Shown piece by piece: positions 1 to 8,818 of a DNA stretch of 8,818 nucleotides. The position numbers and the translations under genes were made by a program. This DNA comes from Caldilineaceae bacterium. GTDB lineage: Bacteria; Chloroflexota; Anaerolineae; Caldilineales; Caldilineaceae. Numbering within the stretch: the first letter of the stretch is position 1; each line of letters starts with the position of its first letter. Where the stretch lies: NCBI GenBank assembly GCA_026645635.1, contig JAPKMV010000103.1:1-8818 (forward strand), given 5' to 3'. The notes under the pieces were generated by a model. It worked only from the letters and a program-made list of their open reading frames with translations. It ran no database searches and was not told the DNA's origin.

Positions 1-1
1 C

Positions 2-319
2 AGGATCAAAGACTGGGTGAAGCCAGAGGTGTATACGCAACTGGAGTCCCTGGACTTTGAACAGCAGGCCGTCCTTGCACTGTTTCGCGGAGAACAGGGA
101 TCCCACAACTACCAAACAGTCATTGAACGAGTCACACGACAGGACAGTCGCCTGATCGTCTATGCTCAGTTCTGGTGGCCAGGTTCCGCATATGCATCCG
201 CCGCAGCAATGACTTCACCTTATCATTTGGTTAAGGTCAATAAGCGCCAGATTCCTGGTTCGCCGCTTGAATTGGCACTTCAAGCTCACATCGTGACGCC
301 GACACCGCCGGCTAAGTAG
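2..319 (+). CDS. PrcB C-terminal-domain-like protein, 5' partial
   Basis: The frame is open to the left edge, so the gene starts outside the window. A GTG at 17 is available but the residues before it (RIKDW) are also in frame, so I treat this as a 105-residue C-terminal fragment. Visible residues 20-81 resemble the PrcB_C domain: a hydrophobic strand running into 'LFRGEQ' (27-32), a Tyr at 37 where the family usually has 'TGGY', a strand 'VIERV', a second strand 'RLIVYAQ', then a Pro-Gly and the closing 'TSPYHLVKVNK' (71-81), which is the most diagnostic part. The tail (82-105) is Pro/Thr-rich. In Treponema denticola PrcB is a lipoprotein that associates with the subtilisin-family protease PrtP. 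Any lipobox here would lie outside the window. The stop at 317-319 is 22 bases before the ATG of the S8 protease gene, so the two are probably co-transcribed. The family call is from memory of the motif; it could be another small secreted beta protein. Confidence 0.6.
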   Translation, partial: RIKDWVKPEVYTQLESLDFEQQAVLALFRGEQGSHNYQTVIERVTRQDSRLIVYAQFWWPGSAYASAAAMTSPYHLVKVNKRQIPGSPLELALQAHIVTPTPPAK

Positions 320-329
320 ATGTTTTCTC

Positions 330-334
330 AGGAG
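330..334 (+). promoter_or_regulatory. Shine-Dalgarno site for the ATG at 342
   Basis: AGGAG lies 7 bases before the ATG at 342. It decides the natural start of the protease gene, because neither the TTG at 402 nor the ATG at 483 has a comparable, well-spaced site. That makes the in-frame TAG downstream significant. Confidence 0.75.
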
Positions 335-341
335 AAACCCC

Positions 342-401
342 ATGACGTACAAACAGGCATTTCTATGGACGATTGTCGCAGTTCTTTGCGCTGGCTAGGC
401 A
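342..401 (+). other. Signal-peptide leader of the S8 protease, interrupted by TAG at 396-398
   Basis: From the ATG at 342 the frame reads MTYKQAFLWTIVAVLCAG, then TAG, then ALAYSVAAYAQ, in the same frame as the protease with no frameshift. It has a basic residue near the N-terminus (Lys4), a hydrophobic core (FLWTIVAVL) and an AYA-Q cleavage-like site about 10 codons after the stop, so the whole segment looks like one Sec signal peptide with a single nonsense codon. Replacing TAG by TTG, TCG, TGG or CAG would restore an uninterrupted secreted precursor. Whether the stop is a real mutation, a strain polymorphism, a sequencing or assembly error or a readthrough site cannot be told from the sequence. 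The leader, its ribosome binding site and its frame are seen directly; its role is inferred. Confidence 0.8.
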
Positions 402-3680
<3,279 letters not shown>

Positions 3681-3686
3681 CAAACT

Positions 3687-3721
3687 GGCGCACGCGTTGG
3701 CTGCCAACCGGCGCGTGCGCC
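3687..3721. terminator. Convergent intergenic hairpin, probable bidirectional terminator
   Basis: GGCGCACGCG (3687-3696) pairs perfectly with CGCGTGCGCC (3712-3721). Inside, TTGG (3697-3700) pairs with CCAA (3704-3707) around a CTG loop, leaving CCGG as a bulge. It sits 6 bases after the protease stop and between converging genes. There is no T-tract on the + strand side; on the - strand the stem is followed by a weak T-rich stretch (AGTTTGTT). A second small perfect inverted repeat (CATTCC-G-GGAATG, 3724-3736) follows. The structure is seen directly; its role as terminator is inferred. Confidence 0.6.
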
Positions 3722-3778
3722 GACATTCCGGGAATGGGTCAGGCGTTTCGCTGTCAGGAGGTGGGGATACGCGCTCCG

Positions 3779-4210
3779 TTATCCGGCAGCGGCGGGCGGA
3801 TTGGTGCGGCGCATATGTTCCACCGACGCGGCGACTAACGCTTCCAGCACGGCCGTATCTACATCAGCGAGGCGCTTGATGTAGAGGCAGGACTTGCCGG
3901 TCTTGTACTTGCCCAGCCGCGCCAGCAGCGCATCGTACTGGTCGAAGCCGGCCATGATGTAGAGGGTGATGTTCTGGGCGCGCGGGGAGAAGCCTGTGAG
4001 CATCCAGTCGCCGCTGCGCCCGCTGGCGTAGGCATAACGGTAGCTGTCGAAGCCGACGATGCTGTCGCCCCACATCTTCGGTTCTGCGCCGGTGACGCGG
4101 CGCATCAGGTCGAGGACGGCAAAGCAATCCTGGCGTTTGCGTTCGTCGGCCACGGTGTTTAAGAAAGCGATCACGTCACCATCGTTCAGCTTTGTTTTGA
4201 GTTCGGCCAC
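3779..4210 (-). CDS. DUF1801 domain protein
   Basis: The product is 143 residues from a GTG start at 4210, a normal length for single-domain DUF1801 (YdhG-like) proteins. The diagnostic motifs are all present in order: PKMWG (44-48), SIVGF (50-54), the 'YRYAYASGR' strand (57-65), LTGFSPR (71-77), ITLYIM (81-86), LLARLGKYKTGKSCLYIK (95-112) and the LADVD turn (114-118). The family has a small alpha/beta fold with no settled biochemical function. The GTG start is chosen because AGGAG (4218-4222 on the complement) stands 7 bases upstream and the family match begins right there. A longer open frame reaching 4417 is out of register with the family and overlaps the upstream gene. That AGGAG directly abuts the TGA of the PHP-AlbA_2 gene, which ends 4 bases before this GTG, so the two are very likely one transcript with coupled translation. 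Confidence 0.88.
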   Translation of the reverse strand: MAELKTKLNDGDVIAFLNTVADERKRQDCFAVLDLMRRVTGAEPKMWGDSIVGFDSYRYAYASGRSGDWMLTGFSPRAQNITLYIMAGFDQYDALLARLGKYKTGKSCLYIKRLADVDTAVLEALVAASVEHMRRTNPPAAAG

Positions 4211-4214
4211 TGAT

Positions 4215-6062
4215 TCACTCCTGTAAGAACTGCGCCCACGGCCCGTCCATCCCATCTTCCGTGACGCCGTAGAAGACGCGGATTGCATCGCCCTCGCGCA
4301 ACGCCAGGTCGTAGCGTAGCTTGCCCGCACGCTTCTCGGCGTAGACCAGACCGGCGTTGCCGCGCCACTCGATGGCGCGCCTGGCAGCGGGTTGATCTTC
4401 GTACTGTTGGATGGCATAGCTCCACAGCTTGCGCGCGCCCTTGCGCGTCACGTTGTTGACAACGTGGCCGTTGCGCAGGTCGCGGATCGTGTAGTGGGGC
4501 AGGCCGTTGCGCTGTTCCACGCCGACAATCTCCACACCGACCATGGGCAGGTAAAACGGGGCGCCTTCCACCGGCTGCAGCGGCGCACCAGCGGGCATGG
4601 CTGCACCCAGCGCAGCCATCTCAGCCATGTCCACAACCTCCACCACGAGATCATCGGCCACCGCTTCAGCGGCGGCGTCGGCCTCCTCGATCTCCGGCGC
4701 GTGCTCGAAGCCCAGCGCCTCTTTCACCAGCGCGACGATCTCGTCACGCACGGCCAGCGAGGTCTCAGCCTCATCGCGCACGTAGAACTTGTTGCCGTCC
4801 AGGGCATAGGGCAGGTCGGCGCCCTTAGGCACCTGGATGCGCAGCACCTTGGCATTCTGGCTCTGCATCACGTCAAAGCGGATGTCGAGGCGCGGGGTCA
4901 TGCGCCCTTCCACTTCGGCGCGCAGTTGCTGCTCCAACTGCGCCGGATTGGCCAGCCCCTTGATCTTGCCCTTCCCCGTGCGGCAGCCAACGTAGACGAC
5001 GCCGCCGGCCGAGTTTGCCATTGCGCAGATATCGCCCAGGATATTGGAGAATTTGCCGCTGCGGTCGGTGGCCGATTCGTGGAAACTCTGCATCAGCGAA
5101 TTGCCTTCTTCGCGCACGACTTCCAGCGCGTCGAAGGGCTTGTCGGCGGGGCGCGCCGGGCGCACGCGGTCGAAGTTCTTGCTGCGCAGCAAACCAGTCA
5201 ACGCGGCAAAAGTCGGCTCGTCGAGCAGCAGTTCGGTGGCGCGTTCGCCAATGCCCAGCCGCTTGGGGTTGCGCGGATCCGTGTCGAGGCGGTGCGCGTC
5301 GCTGCCCTGGATGCAAAACATCCGGCGCGAATACTCCGGCTTGCTGCCGTTGAAAAAGCGCGCGGTGGAACGCCCGCTGCGATCCAGGTCGGTCACCTCC
5401 ATAGCATCGAGGTTCGGGTCCTGGGTATAGGCGATCTTGGTCTGGCCGCCAAACGGGAAATTGCGCATGGCGACGCCGTGGGTGCTGTTGACGTGGGCAG
5501 CAATTACCAGCCCGCCCGCCTCGCGGATGATGCGATAGGCGGCAAGCACTTCGGTCGTGGCGCCAGTCTCGGTGCTGCCATCGTCCAACTTGTGCGGCGG
5601 CACCTTCAGGTCGAGCAAGACGTGTTCGAGGTGGCGGCTCGACGTATCCGGCGGGAAGATGGCCAAAATGTGAAAGCCAAATGTGGCCGTAAATTCAAAG
5701 CCGGGCAGGACCACTACCTTGTTGCCAAGTTCGCGCCACTCGTCCAGACGCTGCTGCTCATGCGGCTGCAAGCGCCCTTGCTCTTCCAACCGGGTCAACC
5801 ACTCCAATTCCTGGCGGATGGCGCCGACGCCGGCAACCGTGTTGTGATCGGTGATGGCCACAATTTCCAGGCCCCGTTCGACCACCTTGCGTAACCAATC
5901 CAAATATGTTACGCCCGGCTGCTCGTAATCGCGCGACGCCGGCGTGTGCAAATGCAGGTCGGCCTTGTACCACTTGCGTTGCTGCTGCTGTGGTGGTTTG
6001 CCGCTTGCCTGCTGTGGCTGCGCCGGCTGGCTGCTGCTATTCGATTTTCTCCTGCGACTCAC
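4215..6062 (-). CDS. PHP-domain phosphoesterase fused to an AlbA_2/Schlafen-like domain
   Basis: The product is 615 residues. After a Gln/Ser/Arg-rich low-complexity leader (1-30) comes a PHP domain (about 31-300) with its metal-binding motifs visible: DLHLHT (35-40), TDHN (71-74), PGFEFT (120-125, Glu123), His131, AAH (188-190) and GSDAH (253-257). PHP proteins are metal-dependent phosphoesterases or nucleases. Residues about 310-450 resemble AlbA_2 (Schlafen-type): a degenerate start 'SFHES', then the typical [15 protein letters not shown] (345-359), a Pro-rich mid-part and the closing [10 protein letters not shown] (425-434). An acidic/alanine linker (451-500) leads to a C-terminal domain (about 503-612) that I do not recognise. 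The start is the GTG at 6062; GGAGG lies 12 bases upstream, which is rather far. No ATPase motif is seen, unlike PHP-ATPase proteins of the TrlF type. It lies downstream of lon after a 312-base gap and directly upstream of the DUF1801 gene. Domain calls are fairly firm; the substrate is unknown, and a nucleic-acid role is inference. Confidence 0.83.
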   Translation of the reverse strand: MSRRRKSNSSSQPAQPQQASGKPPQQQQRKWYKADLHLHTPASRDYEQPGVTYLDWLRKVVERGLEIVAITDHNTVAGVGAIRQELEWLTRLEEQGRLQPHEQQRLDEWRELGNKVVVLPGFEFTATFGFHILAIFPPDTSSRHLEHVLLDLKVPPHKLDDGSTETGATTEVLAAYRIIREAGGLVIAAHVNSTHGVAMRNFPFGGQTKIAYTQDPNLDAMEVTDLDRSGRSTARFFNGSKPEYSRRMFCIQGSDAHRLDTDPRNPKRLGIGERATELLLDEPTFAALTGLLRSKNFDRVRPARPADKPFDALEVVREEGNSLMQSFHESATDRSGKFSNILGDICAMANSAGGVVYVGCRTGKGKIKGLANPAQLEQQLRAEVEGRMTPRLDIRFDVMQSQNAKVLRIQVPKGADLPYALDGNKFYVRDEAETSLAVRDEIVALVKEALGFEHAPEIEEADAAAEAVADDLVVEVVDMAEMAALGAAMPAGAPLQPVEGAPFYLPMVGVEIVGVEQRNGLPHYTIRDLRNGHVVNNVTRKGARKLWSYAIQQYEDQPAARRAIEWRGNAGLVYAEKRAGKLRYDLALREGDAIRVFYGVTEDGMDGPWAQFLQE

Positions 6063-6167
6063 AAAATGTATTAACCTCCGTTATGGTTCTAATGCCAGTG
6101 CGGGGCGAATTGCGAGGGGCGAGTTGCGCCGCCGTCGCTGCTGCCACCGCTGCTGGAGTTTGTTGTT

Positions 6168-6240
6168 CTTGTCATGTCGAACGCAACGCGGAACCCTGCC
6201 TCGGTGCGGCACAAGATGCTGCGCGCAGATCGCACTGTCC
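6168..6240. repeat. Possible degenerate dispersed imperfect-palindrome repeat
   Basis: The start, GTCATGTCGAACGCAACGCG, and the later AAGATGCTGCGCGCAG resemble the two arms of the small intergenic repeats of type 'GTCATxxCGAxCGxAxxGxG ... AAGATxCTxCGC ...' that are common in many genomes, including Chloroflexota. Only one copy is present in this window, so repeat status is inferred from resemblance alone. Confidence 0.3.
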
Positions 6241-6270
6241 ATCGCGTTACAAATGAACGCAACTGGTTGC

Positions 6271-6299
6271 AGCATACTGTGAAACATGGATATCTGCAA
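6271..6299 (-). promoter_or_regulatory. Possible sigma70-type promoter for the PHP-DUF1801 unit
   Basis: On the - strand TTGCAG (6299-6294) and TATGCT (6276-6271) are separated by 17 bases. They match the consensus at 3 of 6 and 4 of 6 positions, giving a long leader of about 200 bases before the GTG at 6062. This is a weak match and is proposed mainly because the gap after lon calls for a promoter. Confidence 0.25.
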
Positions 6300-6320
6300 C
6301 TTGACATAGTAGTCATCGAT

Positions 6321-6371
6321 GTTGCTGCCCGGCCTTCTCCTCAAAGAGACCCTGGCAGCCGGCGCGGCAAC
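6321..6371 (-). terminator. Inverted repeat just after the lon stop, possible terminator
   Basis: GTTGCTGCCCGGCC (6321-6334) faces a GGCAGCCGGCGCGGCAAC arm (6354-6371). GTTGC/GCAAC and CCGGC/GCCGG pair with small mismatches, and a TCTC/GAGA pair (6336-6339 with 6346-6349) lies inside. It begins 3 bases after the lon stop. No T-tract follows on the - strand, so intrinsic termination is uncertain; it may instead stabilise the 3' end of the message. Confidence 0.4.
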
Positions 6372-6374
6372 GAG

Positions 6375-8818
<2,444 letters not shown>

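Larger units (their letters stand above)
6063..6374. other. 312-base non-coding spacer between lon and the PHP-AlbA_2 gene
   Basis: No convincing gene is seen on either strand. It holds a 51-base imperfect inverted repeat just after lon, a weak promoter-like pair on the - strand, and a segment resembling a decayed dispersed repeat. It also has small perfect palindromes (CTGCGCGCAG at 6219-6228; GCAAC-TG-GTTGC at 6259-6270) and the GGAGG (6075-6079, complement) serving the PHP gene. Short open frames here have no family signature and biased, repetitive composition. Confidence 0.6.

Noticed and set aside
4211..4417. N-terminal extension of the DUF1801 frame to 4417
   Set aside because: The added residues do not resemble the family and overlap the PHP gene in another frame, whereas the GTG at 4210 has a well-placed ribosome site exactly where the family match starts.
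4392..5894. A 500-codon open frame on the + strand opposite the PHP-AlbA_2 gene
   Set aside because: It lies wholly inside a gene with clear PHP motifs, its composition (rich in His, Arg, Gln, Ala) is typical of the complement of GC-rich coding sequence, and it shows no domain motif.
6301..6306. TTGACA on the + strand as a promoter -35 box
   Set aside because: No -10-like hexamer follows at 16-18 bases, and transcription from it would only run antisense into lon.
6081..6344. Small open frames on the - strand in the lon-PHP spacer
   Set aside because: There is no family signature and the composition is biased with Arg and Gln runs. The sequence overlaps inverted repeats and a likely decayed repeat.

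Overview
The window is GC-rich and gene-dense. It probably comes from a member of the Chloroflexota (Anaerolineae/Caldilineae-like). This rests on the coding style, the Lon variant, and above all the C-terminal 'LP-x-h-x-R-N ... W-S-h-h-h-x-N ... Y-x-x-x-G' repeat modules of the secreted protease, an architecture I associate with exported proteins of that phylum. The phylum call is inference, because no rRNA or other marker gene is present.

Left part (1-3680, + strand): the 3' end of a gene whose product resembles the PrcB C-terminal domain, followed after 22 bases by a large subtilisin-family (S8) protease gene. The protease has a propeptide, a divergent catalytic domain, a beta-sandwich and four tandem ~90-110 residue repeats. 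Its natural start (ATG at 342 with a good Shine-Dalgarno) opens a typical signal peptide, but that peptide is cut by an in-frame TAG at 396-398. As sequenced, the reading frame only resumes from a TTG at 402. A PrcB-like protein next to a subtilase recalls the prcB-prcA-prtP (dentilisin) locus of Treponema denticola.

Middle (3681-3778): a convergent intergenic gap holding a strong GC-rich hairpin, probably a terminator.

Right part (3779-8818, - strand), read right to left: lon (cut at its 5' end by the window edge), a 312-base non-coding spacer with a post-lon inverted repeat and a possible degenerate dispersed repeat, then a two-gene unit. The first gene of that unit encodes a 615-residue protein joining a PHP metal-dependent phosphoesterase domain to an AlbA_2/Schlafen-like domain and an unrecognised C-terminal domain. 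The second, four bases downstream with its ribosome binding site abutting the upstream stop, encodes a DUF1801 protein.

The most notable points are the amber codon in the protease signal peptide, the PrcB-like/subtilase pairing, the replacement of the catalytic Asp by Glu in the protease, and the PHP-AlbA_2 fusion coupled to DUF1801. No tRNA, rRNA, CRISPR array, transposase or integrase gene was seen.
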